Positions 50,838 through 63,345 of a stretch of DNA of 64,000 nt are shown one piece after another. The stretch is taken from the NCBI GenBank assembly GCA_019614645.1, contig JABWDB010000001.1:3534001-3598000 (forward strand), in the 5' to 3' direction. Position 1 is the stretch's first letter, and each line of letters opens with the position of its first letter. The position numbers and the translations under genes were made by a program. The stretch comes from Stratiolaelaps scimitus (lineage: Eukaryota > Arthropoda > Arachnida > Mesostigmata > Laelapidae). The notes beneath the pieces were generated by a model. That model ran no database searches, was not told the origin of the DNA, and saw nothing but the letters and a program-made list of their open reading frames with translations.

Positions 50838-50888
50838 CTAGCGCCGGCTCAGGGTGCACTCAGGTGGTCCACCCTAAGCCGGCGCTAG
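50838..50888. repeat. 51 bp imperfect palindrome (12 bp plus 6 bp arms)
   Basis: CTAGCGCCGGCT at 50838-50849 pairs with AGCCGGCGCTAG at 50877-50888. After one C/A mismatch, AGGGTG pairs with CACCCT, leaving a 13-base loop. It is GC-rich in an otherwise mixed region upstream of the eyegone-class gene. A terminator function is not expected in an animal. A mobile-element end or a structured transcript are possible. Confidence 0.85.
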
Positions 50889-52746
50889 TGTCGGACCCTA
50901 TATGAGGTATCGGTGGAAGTAATCGTAGACGGCTACGGCAGCGGCAACCTCTCATATTGCGTCGACTAGAAAAGCTACATTGAGAAAAATCTCTCGAAAA
51001 TATTCTCGCTCATGCCACCGCGTTGCTCCACGATGTCCCATGATGTTTTTGTTCTTGTGGTTTTCTCTCTCTCTCTCTCTCTCTTCTACTCAATCAGTGC
51101 TAGAGTGTAGAGCAGACGCCAACCCCGTGTCGCCATATTACATCGGTCGGCGTATCCAAGAATCGAAAATTTGTCATCCTGTCAACATGGCGAATGACTT
51201 AATCGTAGCCATCGTCCTGTCAGGCAATCAGGCGCGCGGGGGTTGCGTGTGGCGGCGAATTACTTGTTGCTCCTATATATTATGATATCGAATAAGCAGC
51301 GTTTATCATTCACCGTCGTGGCCACAACTGCGGCCTCAGCTCAAAATAGCGATCTTCAAGAGCGTTCCGTCAGGGGAAGTTGTTTGCGCCGCCGTCGGGT
51401 CTTCTCTCGCGTCTGCGCTAGCGGCCTGTACCACCATATCTTTGTGCTATCTTCGTGTGAAACAAGAGGGTGTGGTGGGTGTCCTTCTAAATTTTTGCCT
51501 TCCCCAACGAGATATACTGCGAGCCAACACGAACGAAGGCTCTACCCTCAAAGTCCTATTGACTCCGGCTGATGTGCGACGACCCCGACACCGTCTTCAT
51601 TGGGCATCTCAGGCCTTTTGCCGTTAAAACGCACGAACACCTCGAGAATCAGGTGCCGAGTTCGCGTAATTGTCATCGCGTTCGTATGAGCTGTTAAGCG
51701 CAAGGAGGAGTAAGGACGAGCAAGTCATATCTTAGAATATCTCAGAGCTGAGCTCAGAATTTTATCTCCATTGCAGCTGTGTCTGCAGTTTTTGTTGGCA
51801 TTTTTTTCCCTGTGGCTTCCTGACTCGTCATTGCACTTAGATGAGTATCGATACAGTCGCATGCAAACTTCGATGAACGACTCATGATGATGATGATGTA
51901 GGTGCCATTTTATAATATAATACTCATACTCCTGTAGGGGTTGTCGCTGCGTCTAACCCACACCTCGGGCCACTGATCAGAACAGCACATTCCGCTAATT
52001 GACTGGTACGGCATCATTATTATTATTATTATTATTATCGCTCAATGAGGAGTGGACAGCCTTAATGGGGACGTAGACGGGCTTATTTTTCCCGAACTTA
52101 GTCAGGTTCTCGGTATACTCGATCCAAGGCCGAAACAGCGGTCAATTACCAATTACCAAAAGAGGATACAAGAAACTATAGGGGAGGGAAACTATCCCTA
52201 GAAATTCCGACCTATTGTAACGTTTAATATATTATAATAAATATATATTATTTATATATACCACTTATATATAGAAACTATATATATATATATATAGAGT
52301 TTTACTCTGAGAAAGATCGTCATCTAAGCTGTTAGATATGTGCAATGTAGATTTGGAATATATGAAGTCCGTTAGCATATTACGCTCTACTAGACGATTT
52401 AACATAAGTTGGATTTGAATTCCGTCAAGTCAAACTCTTGCAACATTACATTGAACATTTGGACATATCCAAATGACGTTGCTTAAAGATGTTCTCTGGG
52501 CTGCACTTAGCAATGCTGACACTTCTCAGCACCACGACCCCCCGCTAAAAGCTGCATCTGCTCGTAAGTTCGTGCCGAACTAAACGCTGCGGCGTAAAAG
52601 ACTCGTTTAAGGCTAAAAAAAAATAGCAATTCCAAATGCACATAACCATGTATATTGTTCAATAGGTTGTTGTTGTTAATGATGCTGCTGTCATTACTTT
52701 TATTCCTGCTACCCCCGGGGGGTGTTCGGGGAGGCGTGTCCGTTTT

Positions 52747-52770
52747 CGCTACTTCTTCTCTGAAGTAGCG
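52747..52770. repeat. 9 bp perfect inverted repeat with 6-base loop
   Basis: CGCTACTTC (52747-52755) and GAAGTAGCG (52762-52770) are exact reverse complements around TTCTCT. A hairpin of this size can occur by chance in a window of this length. Confidence 0.6.
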
Positions 52771-55700
52771 TCACCTACTGGTACCTGCTGATGTGTGCTA
52801 GCATGGCCGAATGACAGGTCGCCCTTGGTATCCATAACGGTGATGTCTACGGCATCAGGCTATCTGCCCAGCGGCTGCTGCTGACGACAATTGATCGATT
52901 AGTCGGCCCGTCCCTCCGTTCGTTGATGCGTCCGCCGCCACCGCCGTACGTATCATATAATAGCATTGACAGACACGGACCGCTTCTTGTCTCCGCCGAT
53001 CGATTATGATCATTATACTCTCCTAGCTTTCGATTCGCCGCGCAGTCATCGCCCCCCGACCAGCATCCACACTAACCAATCACTAACAGCAGCAGCAGCA
53101 GTTGCAGTTGCTTTCATGCTAGCTCTTTCGTCAAGCGGACACCCGTCTGTCTATCTGACTTGGCCACACGCAGCTATTTAATACAGAGAAGCGGCAGCGG
53201 CGGCAGCATATGACATTTGTCATAGATTCATACTGTTTCGCTACATATCTGTCAAATGTTTGCTTGGCCGCAGACTGAAGTTGGATCGAGAATCCGAGCA
53301 AGGCGGACAATCATAATCAATATTCGACACTGAATAAAACAATGAAATACTGTATACAATGAATGGGTCGTGCTGGTTTCGAGTGGGGTATTGTGATTGT
53401 ATTAATTGCAGCCAGTCCCCGTTGTCCCATTTAACAAAAATGTTCACCATCTGGTGAATGCTGCTGCTGGACACTGATATGCTGCGAGATGAGCTCAAAT
53501 ATTAGGTGATGTTTCCAGATGCTCATTTCCAGACGATGATCTCTCCGCAAAGCGAGTGGAGTAGCCATTCGTGTTAATTAGTGAGTGGCACCAGATGAGT
53601 AGCAAGTGTCTGTTCTGTTTGTCGCAATCAATTAGTCTGCTGTGCGCCAGGTTTTATTTTCAGTTTGCTCGCGTCCGTCGGCGTTGGTACCGGTCATCAG
53701 GATCGATGACGGCGCACAGGCTTGTGCAGTCACTGCGTCCACCGGCCGTTGGTATCTGTTGGCATTGCCAATGATGTCTGTCTATGAAGATACAACACTT
53801 CAGAGCCTGTTGCTGTTCGCGGTGCTGTCGCTGCCGGGGCAGCCTCGTGTAATCGGGTAACCGCAACAACCCTGCTGGTAATAATGTATTTATGAATGAA
53901 CGTGTGGTGAATGCCGTGCTGGGAATGAATGCACATTTTGTTGTTATTGTCTCGCGAGCTGTCTCCGGTAGCTGCCGCTACAGGTAGCCGCCTGCTAGAA
54001 TTGGATCAGGTGTTTGTACGAAGCAGGCACCCCCCCCCCTGCACACAGAGCCTACTACGATTCTGCTGTTGCTGCTGCTACACATATCTCTGTCATCCCA
54101 GACTGCTTGTACGAGCATTGAATGCGCACGAAAGGCGTCACCAAGGCAGCATCTCCATTGAGAGTCGACCGACGGCGGGAAAAAGGCGCAATGCGTCCGA
54201 TGATGCAGTGACTCGCCTGAACATCAACACCCCCGCCTGACAGACACGACTCGCACAGACACGGATGCATACGCGCTGACACTAACAACGAATCAGCGCT
54301 ATTATACATCCGATAGGTGAGCCTAGTGGTCAGTCAAAGCTGTCCGTATCCTCATGGTCGTAGGGACGCGCTGCGATGTACCATGAGCACCGGTAGAAGT
54401 CGCGCCCGATCACCAAACGCGCTCCACCAATGTGGGGTGTTCATAGCGTCCACGACGATAGCTACCACCGAAGCCGTCAGAGTCGGTCGGCCAGCTAACA
54501 GCGCGAGCGCGTGAGTATGTGAGGGATCCACTGGCGCGCCTGCAGGAACAGGCTGATCGAATCAAGCTGCTGCTAGTGATGCTCGCGCCATGGGAAATCC
54601 GTGATGACCGGAGGTGGCGGTTAGCGAGCCGGGACGTTGGGCCATTTCGAGCCGGCCACAACCGATCAAGTACAGCAATTGCTACGACTCTACAAGGCAA
54701 GCATTGTATGGCGGTAGCGCACAATGTGTCACGAACCTGGAGGAGGCTTCAGTCAAATTAGAATATCATGAACACTAGTAGATTACTAACTAAACTACCG
54801 GCAAATTGCTCGTGTGTCTTTGGGGGCTGTCTCGGCAGTGAGTGTCGTCGCAAGCCGCTTTAACTTATACGGCGTTGACAGGATCGCTATACGACTACAC
54901 ACACACACTCATGCGGATAGATAGAAATAACGAGACAGAGGGAATTACAACATAAACGCTGGTTACATAGCCTCTACCTTAGGCTTTCAGAACGTCAAAG
55001 TTTCTCCCATTAAGAGCGAGAGAGAGAGAGATTTATACAGGCAGAAGTGCCACGCTGAGAGTAACATACCCCGTCGGAATCACAAGGCGTAAGACGTAAG
55101 CCGCGCATAGACGTAGCTACAACCGCCGTTAGGAGGGACCGTGTATTAACCTCAAATTTCGGCTATTCTTAGCCTCCAATTCCCGTGTGTTCACCCCCAA
55201 CGCGTAAAGCGTCCACAGGCGTCAGCAACGAAGTAAAGGGATAGACAAAGTGGCGGTTGCAGTAGGCTTGCTGACTCAAATCACGCTCGCAATCATAGAC
55301 GCCCCAATGAGCATCAACGCTGATTGAGCTAAATAAAGCTTCTGCCCTTCTAGTACCGTCCACAGTTCAACGTCTAGGCTGACCGGTCAGATAGATTCGT
55401 ATTGACAGGAGAAAAAAATAAGAAGCGAGACATTATTCGTTGACATTTCATCCTCAATGATCTCTCTCAATTCCACTTCCCTACGAAGGGTAATCCGTAA
55501 CTCAACAGCGGCGACTGTTCCTTATTGGCTCCTCTCTCCCTCCGCTAGCACCACGTTCTACACATTATCTATCATTGCTCCAGATAATGCTATAATATAA
55601 TATGTTGCAGTAATAATAAGGTTTTATTCGTCTGTGTCCCACATATACGTCTTTATGAGCATCGACCAGCCGATTTCGATAACTGGAACACGAAGCAATT

Positions 55701-57458
55701 GGAAATCGATCAGGGGAGTTGTCGAACGGCAGACGACTCCGCCCGTCGCTCGGTCGATTTTGCCCGCCCGAGGTTCCATGGCACCGAGCGGCTCACCGCC
55801 ATGACCGCCGCTGTTGTTTGACCACTGACTCGATGCCGCAAACGTTTTCGCATACATGAACACAGACACTCGGATACGCACATATACGGCCGGGTACACG
55901 GACACGTCGAATGGCATCGCGGAGGTGGCGAACAGGCTTGAGAGAAGATGCGAACGAATCGGAATGGTCGGACACAAATCGACGCGGGGACCATCTCGAG
56001 GAGAGCTTCAATTGCCTGCCACGAGCCATCAACAATGATAATTTGGCCAATTTACAAATTTATTGCTTGCCCAACGATCAGTAGCGATAGATAGCGGAAC
56101 GGCGAAGGAAAGCGGGCGAGTAGATGCAAGAGAGCGAGATATGTAATCATGACCAAATCACGCTGGGCTGAAGACTGCTGGCAGGCCGGTCGGCGAGCGG
56201 CTGGCCCTTACGTGTTGTGCTCGGCGCTGACTCCATAGTTTTATAGTGGTGATAGTATTGCAGTCGTATATATAGAATAATAGCTAGCAAGCTACTAGGC
56301 AGCATACAGGGCGATTGTTATATCTCTCGCTCCGTCTATCGTGTCCTTCCTCCCTGCAACGATGAAATAATAAGCCGACGGCCATATCATTTGTCGACGT
56401 AGTTGTGATCATGGTTGGCAGTCATGCTGCTGTTCGGCTTTTGGCATATTCGATGCATTTTGTCGTTTGCTGAAGTTTCACAAGCAGACCCTTCGAGGGA
56501 ATGAGGATGAGGCGGGATGACAGGCTCATGAACGCAGGACCAAGCAGGACACACGCATCGACAGAAAGCAGAAAGAGAATTCAGTTTTGTTTTTTTCGAC
56601 GATTTTGATAACCAGCCATTGTGATCGCGTGTATGGTTCGAACAACAACAGCTCTAATGACAATACAACTAGAACAGTAAAAGCAACAACAATGCTTCAA
56701 GCAGGTGATACAAGAAACACCTTCAACGTCCATATTAGATCCGCTAGTTTTAATAGTTGTCAATAAGCTAATTATGGTAGAAGTGTGTTAGCAATGGAGT
56801 TCTGATGCGGAAGAACAAAATGGGCTTCGTGTTGCTACGAGCGGCCGCAGAAAACCACTAAGAACCATTATACACACATGCATACAATAGGATCGTCAAC
56901 ATATAATCCACACAGTATCACGTGTCAATTGCACGTGCAAAAATTGATTTGGCGAAAGTGATTTCTACTACAGATATGTTCCCTATTCACGTGGTCGGAA
57001 TTTGGGCGAACTCACGCGTCGATCACCTGTGATCTGTGTGTGTGTGTGTGTGTCGTGGGGGGCTGCTCGCAGACGTGTCATCGAGCATTAACCGTAAACA
57101 ATTGCGGGGTGTTTGTCTTGGGTATGCGGTGTGTGATCTGGCTCGTTCATGATGAACATCTGTATCGCGATTCATAATTAATCATAGCTCTGAAGACTTG
57201 ACAAGCAGAGATATTGTAGGATGTAGTTTGTCAAAGGTAATAAAAAAGGTAAAAAAAAAGGCTGGGTCGTCAGTCCCTCTGATTCGCCTTCGAAATTGGA
57301 GAGAATGCTTCTCGATCGAATTAGCGCTCTTGTACTCTCGTTTCCCCGTACAGCTCACTCGACTTCATGATTAATTAATAGTTTGCGGGGTATCGCATAG
57401 CATCTTTTAAAGGCCTGCATCTAACTAAATGGGTCACAAACCAGTCGTACCACGTAAT

Positions 57459-57483
57459 CAATAATAATAATAATAATAATAAT
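57459..57483. repeat. (AAT)n microsatellite
   Basis: About eight AAT units. Another AT-rich triplet run, (ATT)n, is at 52015-52038. Confidence 0.9.
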
Positions 57484-57816
57484 GCCAACTAGCCCTTATT
57501 TCAGACTAAGCAAACCCGGTGGTCTGTATAATTATAATAGCAGTCATAATCAGGCCGGAAAGAAAATTATTCATGCTGCTGCCGAATAGCTATTTACCCA
57601 TACCCTATGCCGTGATGCATGGAAATAGTATGGGAGATCGACGACAAATTCTGTCGGGTCCCGGTAATCAACAAATGCGTACACTTTATCTCGTTACTGG
57701 CACCCACATTCTCAAAGTCGTTCCGTTGACATCCACTCAGTATTGTTAAATAAATGAATTTTCACCTAATTTGCCAGACACCCCACGTTTACATAGGCAG
57801 ACGTGAAGCCATACCC

Positions 57817-57839
57817 TATTAGCTGAGTATCAGCTAATA
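57817..57839. repeat. 10 bp perfect inverted repeat with 3-base loop
   Basis: TATTAGCTGA and TCAGCTAATA are exact reverse complements around GTA. The core resembles a pair of homeodomain-type TAAT-like half sites, but no function can be claimed. Confidence 0.7.
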
Positions 57840-58373
57840 AACTCAGCAGTGGATGACGTATCAGTTTATTGTTTTTGCATTTACTCATTGTTCGGTTCGT
57901 TCAAAGTCGCACTGATGCTCTCAAGAGACAATGCACTGTTGTAACTGACGTTGTTCTCTGTGCGGTTGACTTCGTCGTGACGGCAAGCTTCAGAGGAGAG
58001 TCACCACGAATGTCTCTCCTCTCTCTCTCTCTCTCTCTGATCTCTGATTTCGGCGGTACCTGAGACCGACGGAGATTAGCGTTCACCACTAGCTACGGCC
58101 GATTATCGGCCATCGGTAACGAAGCGGCAGCATCGAAGTGCACGTCGTCCGCGGGCCAAATGTCGACCTCGAGAGAGAGAGAGAGAGAGAGACAGCGAAG
58201 GAAACGATTCAATTGGCGGTCAATCGGGCCCACGAGGGGCGTAAATGTCGACAAATCGAAGCCGTAAAAGCAGCAGGCAGGAAAAGCAAGGCCGAGCCCT
58301 ACGACAGTCACAGCCATCGAGAGGCATCTGAAGAGCGCGAAGATTCGACGGCTGGCTAGTCACAAACAAACAC

Positions 58374-58375
<2 letters not shown>

Positions 58376-58409
<34 letters not shown>
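58376..58409. repeat. (GA)n microsatellite
   Basis: About 17 GA units. A shorter GA run lies at 58171-58192, 0.2 kb before it. Confidence 0.95.
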
Positions 58410-58412
<3 letters not shown>

Positions 58413-61056
58413 CCATCACCACTGGGATACAAGGGTAAAACGAGTCGGGATAGGATGAAGGCTCGGCTGCCGCTCTGTCGTCGTCGGCGGCGGTTGAGAC
58501 GATTGAAATTAGCACTTAGTGGTGTGCTCGCTGCTGACGGCTGTTATGGCCCCTTCAGCTGATCAATCCCGGTTCACTGTTTGGTCGTCATCGGGTAGAG
58601 CCGGCGCGATTACAACCCAATCGGTCCCCGCGCGACGCTTGACACCGCCACAGGCTGACGGGCAAGCTAGCTAGCAAGCCAGGCAGCCGTCATTAATGCA
58701 ATCATTAGATTGCGTAGTCTCGACACTTTACCGTGTCCACGTCTTTCTGCCTGTGTAGAATGTGCCTGTATGTGTGGCTATTTTGTGTATCAGACAAGGT
58801 TTGTGGTGCATCGCTCACCGTTAAAATACGCTCGGAAGTGCTGTTCAACCCAACTCGAAAAGTTCCCTGAGTATGTATCTCTTTGAAGTTCGTTGTCGTC
58901 GTGAGGTGTTCGTGCGCGCTCGCCCGCTTGTCCCATCCCATAAACAGTGAATCAATTGCTACCGCTTCGTCCTGGGGAACGAGCAGGACAAGGATAGGTC
59001 GGCGCGCTGCTGTTCTCTGCTTGGCGCCGCTTGGCGATCACGGCAAATGACTCGGCGGTCGAACGCGGCCGATGGCGACAAATCCGCTGAGTTGACTGGT
59101 CGTTAAGCAGGTCGTTAAAGAGCACATACAAAACGGGATTGCGGCCTGCTGCTGAAGTGCTTGACAACAACACTGCTCCTTGTGCTCTCGTAGGGGTCCA
59201 GCTGCGGGGAAATACAGCCTCGTGTATATGGAGGAAAAGCGACTGCTGTTGATTGTGCCTGATGTTGTCGTTGATACTATCGTCATGATGCTGGTTGTCT
59301 TCCTGTCGCCGTTTCTATCAGTGAGAGTTTGTTCGGTTCATATCCTAGCGCGCCGATATCGATCAGCTCGTAGAGGAATCGACAGCGTGAGTGCACGAAT
59401 GAATGGGTTAGATATCGGCATTAGTTGACAGTTTGAAATGAACCGATTGGCGATCCGAACTAACCAATCGAGTTCTAGTTGTAAATTATGCCATTAACGG
59501 ATAAGCGCATGCGTTGCACTCACTGGTGTACGGCTGGTGGCGGATGTGCCGTGTGAAGGTCTCTTACCATTGAGGGGTTTGTGTTTACCGTGTCACTGAG
59601 GGGAGAACTTGTAGGAATAACATTGACGGTGCTTCGGGAGAGTACAGCGTCAACCATGAGAGTAAATATTAGATATATCAACGAGTGATTAGAAATAAGA
59701 GAATGCCGCTTTTTTGCCACATCTTCAAAGCTGCAGGTTCAGCATATCGTCTTTATTTGAACAATATTTAACGAGTATGAACAACTGTAAATCATGTTCG
59801 CTATTTCACCACTCATATAGTCAAATATAATTAGAGTGAGCTACAATTATATTTTGATTACGTACAATTAGCGTTAGTATAACAGATTATTTTTTGAAAA
59901 ATCGCACGTTGAGCTCTTTCTCAAGGAAAATTACCGTACTTCTCGGGCACGGCGGGGAGGGCGGCGTTGGGGGGTAACTATTTCAATGTGAATTTTCAAG
60001 ATGGCCCCATGAGTTGGTCGGATAGGCTTGTCCACAACAACGTCAGAGCGTTGAATAAAAAGTGCATGCCTTTATACGATGCATAGCTACCGTAACATAA
60101 AAACATGGTTATCTTCATCAGCAAGGTGAAAGCTCACAGTGTATATATATATATATAACGGCACTATAATCCACAGCGATAAAACGACAAGCATCACTGA
60201 CGCATCCTCCTTCACCCGGCTGTTAACCATCCGTCGGCTTCGGGACGAATAAACACCTCGGCGCTCACTGCCCCATAATAAAGTGCTCAAGTAGAATCTC
60301 GTAGAACGAAAGCTGGCCTAAAATACAAGCGGCCGGCATCCCACACTATCAGCCAGGAAGAAATGGGCGCTTAACGCCGCTGCCGCCGCCGCCACCATAG
60401 GGGGTGACCCATTCGAATAGAGTTGGCAAATTTGTCGGCTCTTTTTGCTCTCTCCGTCTCGCTGTCGCTCTCTCGCCCAGTTCCACCCATCATCAAAAGC
60501 GAAACCAGCCTTTCTCAGCTGCCCTTACGATATCGCACCAGCTCAAGTTAGCTCCGCTTGGACCTCGTCGCGCGGTTTAATTGTCGCTTCGTTGGCCAGT
60601 TGAACGACGGTGCGTTCAACCAAGTTTAAGTTGGAGAAATCGTTTTTCGACCGGCGCTGGTCGAATATTCGATTCGTTTAACGGCCTGACGACGCTTTAG
60701 TAAAACGACGAGGCCGGCGCCGCCGCCGCCGCTGTCGCTAATCTAAGCCACGGCTGTACAATCGACCGGCAGGTAGCCATCACAATCCGACGCATGCACG
60801 GACAAACCGACAGTTCGCCTGTTCGTTCGGCCGATTCGAAGGCACCGGCCACAGCTAACGAACGAGCGACCAGCAGATACCAGTTAAGATACAAAAAGAT
60901 ACTCAAAAAGATAGCGGGATGACAACGACAACAACACTTGCTACGTAAACGAAGCGCGGAGTCAACTAAACCGAACGGGCAGATCGACTGGGAGAGAGAG
61001 AAAAAAGGGGGCAGAATATATGCAGTGCTCACTATAGATATATCGCACACTCTCGC

Positions 61057-61058
<2 letters not shown>

Positions 61059-61103
<45 letters not shown>
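61059..61103. repeat. (TA)n microsatellite, about 22 units
   Basis: Uninterrupted TA run. Frames on both strands read YIYIYI across it. Confidence 0.95.
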
Positions 61104-61107
<4 letters not shown>

Positions 61108-62540
61108 CGATTGTTTCACCCTGTAGCTGGCAAATGTGGTCCTATTCTAGGGCCTTTGGGTAGATGAGCACAAAACTCATCCGCAGACCCCATAGAACAC
61201 GAACTTTGTCCGGTGGAGTGTGAAGGCTTTCATTTAGTCTTGAGCGCGATTCGGGCTGGGCGTTAACAAATAAGCCAAGTGAATATCGTCACCGGGCGAC
61301 TCGTGGTCTGTTTCACTGACTGGTGGTCACTGCTGCCTATCAAGATAGATTAATGCAGGCAGGCGTGGTTTGGCAAAACTCACCGAGCGTTTTCTGTCGA
61401 CTGTATAGCTCGTTGTTGACAATTCGCACTCAAATGTCGACACGTCAATGGCTCGCGGACGAATTCGCCGATCTGTGCTGTTGTCTGGCAAGCATAAGTT
61501 GCCTGCAGCGTCAGCCGATTGAGTAAAACCTGCGAACGATTCTGCTACGAGACCTTAGACAAATGGTTTAATAGCATCGTCCATTTGAATGAGGGCGGCT
61601 CTATCAGGTACGACAGTAACAACGACAGCAACCGCAACAATCATTGAGGTACATTACTGGCCAAGAAGCGCAATTGAAAGCCGTAGGACAAATACTGCCG
61701 CTAGAAAGATACCGCCGTCATGGGGCAACTTAGCCAACTCTACCTACGTGTGCAAATACGCCACGGCAGCAAGCCTATTTGCCTATCTGGTTTGAGCTGA
61801 ATTTTCAATTGAGGCCTCAACAGCTGAAACGCACCGACATCTCAGCATCGCGTAGCACCACGTAATCGGTGGAGGCTGTGACCAGTGTCACAACGAAGTA
61901 ACTAACTAAGTGACGACTCACTGACGATCATGTAACGGACAGACAGCCGTCACCAACTGCATCAACGCAGCAACAGCAGCAGCAACAGTATCAATGAAAC
62001 CAGAATCGTCAGCAGTCGCAGTAAGCCCAGCAGATCGGTCTGCTTCGTCACACTGGCATTCGCCTGTGACTTGTCGCACTGATTCGCTATCCGTTGCTTA
62101 CCATAGGATAGGCAGGTATACGGCATACACACACACAGTCACACGAGCACAGATTTCCTCTCAGTGAGTGAGTCAGTTACTCAGTAAGTGAGTGCACCGG
62201 TATGTGCCGATGGGATCCCTCCTCCACGCCGCTGTCGCTTGATGGCAAATGCGGCGCGGGTGAAGAAATAAGGCATCCACCATTGGGAAGGCCACTGATC
62301 GAAGCACTTCGAGCAATGCTCGCAGCAGAGGTCCGCCTTCTTCCATTGACTTACACTTGGCGTAGGCAAGTTCACATTTGCAATCGTAACGTCGGCGACA
62401 AAGTGGACTCACGAAAGCATCGGTGAGCTGAAGTCGCCGACGACGACTTACTATGCGGCTCTAGCGAACTTCACAAGCCGTGATCTGTCTCCATAGTTGA
62501 AGCGGGAGCGGAGCTTTCCTCTGTGTATCATTCTAGGTGT

Positions 62541-62542
<2 letters not shown>

Positions 62543-62601
<59 letters not shown>
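62543..62601. repeat. (TA)n microsatellite, about 29 units
   Basis: The longest uninterrupted TA run in the window. Confidence 0.95.
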
Positions 62602-62604
<3 letters not shown>

Positions 62605-63281
62605 ACGTATGTGCATTTGTTTACCTCCGTTGGCATACATGTTAGCGACGACAGTCCTCCAAGCGACACGTGGCGATAGGGCGACGAATGCTTGGACGGA
62701 CGACAGCCCCTTAGCACGACATTGAGCGACTTCGACACCAACCAACCTCTAGTCTCCCTGTCAACTGACCATCTCAGCCAGCGGTTGCTGTTGTTGTTGT
62801 CGAATTGGCTGCAGTGCCTCTGTCGAAGATCTGTGGCGTCAATTGATTCTTTGTCGTTGTGATTCCCTCGTTCGATTCACTGTCCCTGGAGCCGCCGCCG
62901 CAGCAGCAGCTGCAGCTCTGCAATGCAGGCTCTATATGCAGCTCGGGGACGGAGACAGTTGACGCATGCTGGTTTAGCCTCAGGATCCATCGACACTTCA
63001 TTTTGCCGCTCCTACCATCGCCACCACCACCACTATCGCTCTCCTCCTGTTCCTCTCGTTGCGTCGATCTGTTCTGGCTGCTGCTGCTGCTGCCGCTACC
63101 CTTCAACGGAGCCGCTCTTTGTTCCCCTCTTCGACTATTTCTGCTGCTGCTGCTGCTGCTGTTGTGGTTTCTTCTGCTGACGATGAGGCCACCGCCGTTT
63201 CAACAGTCACAGTTGCTCCTTATATTTTTCTGATGTCGTCGCAGCTAACGTCACTCTGCTCCGCACCGAACTATCGCGTTA

Positions 63282-63345
63282 GTGCGTGCGTGCGTGCGTG
63301 CGTACATGCGTGGTGCCTGTGTGTATGTGTGTGTGTGTGTGTGAG
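63282..63345. repeat. (GTGC)n and (GT)n microsatellites
   Basis: Five to six GTGC units (63282-63303) are followed, after a short spacer, by about eleven GT units (63322-63343). Confidence 0.9.

Noticed and set aside
62173..62412. Frame with LCCEHCSKCF, resembling a C2H2 zinc finger
   Set aside because: The His pair at the proper spacing is absent and no second finger follows; the Cys cluster is likely chance.
62774..63106. Ser/Gly-rich minus-strand frame near the window end as a possible eyegone first exon
   Set aside because: Its Ser, Gly and Cys runs come from triplet tracts, and no phase-matching donor to exon A was found in it.
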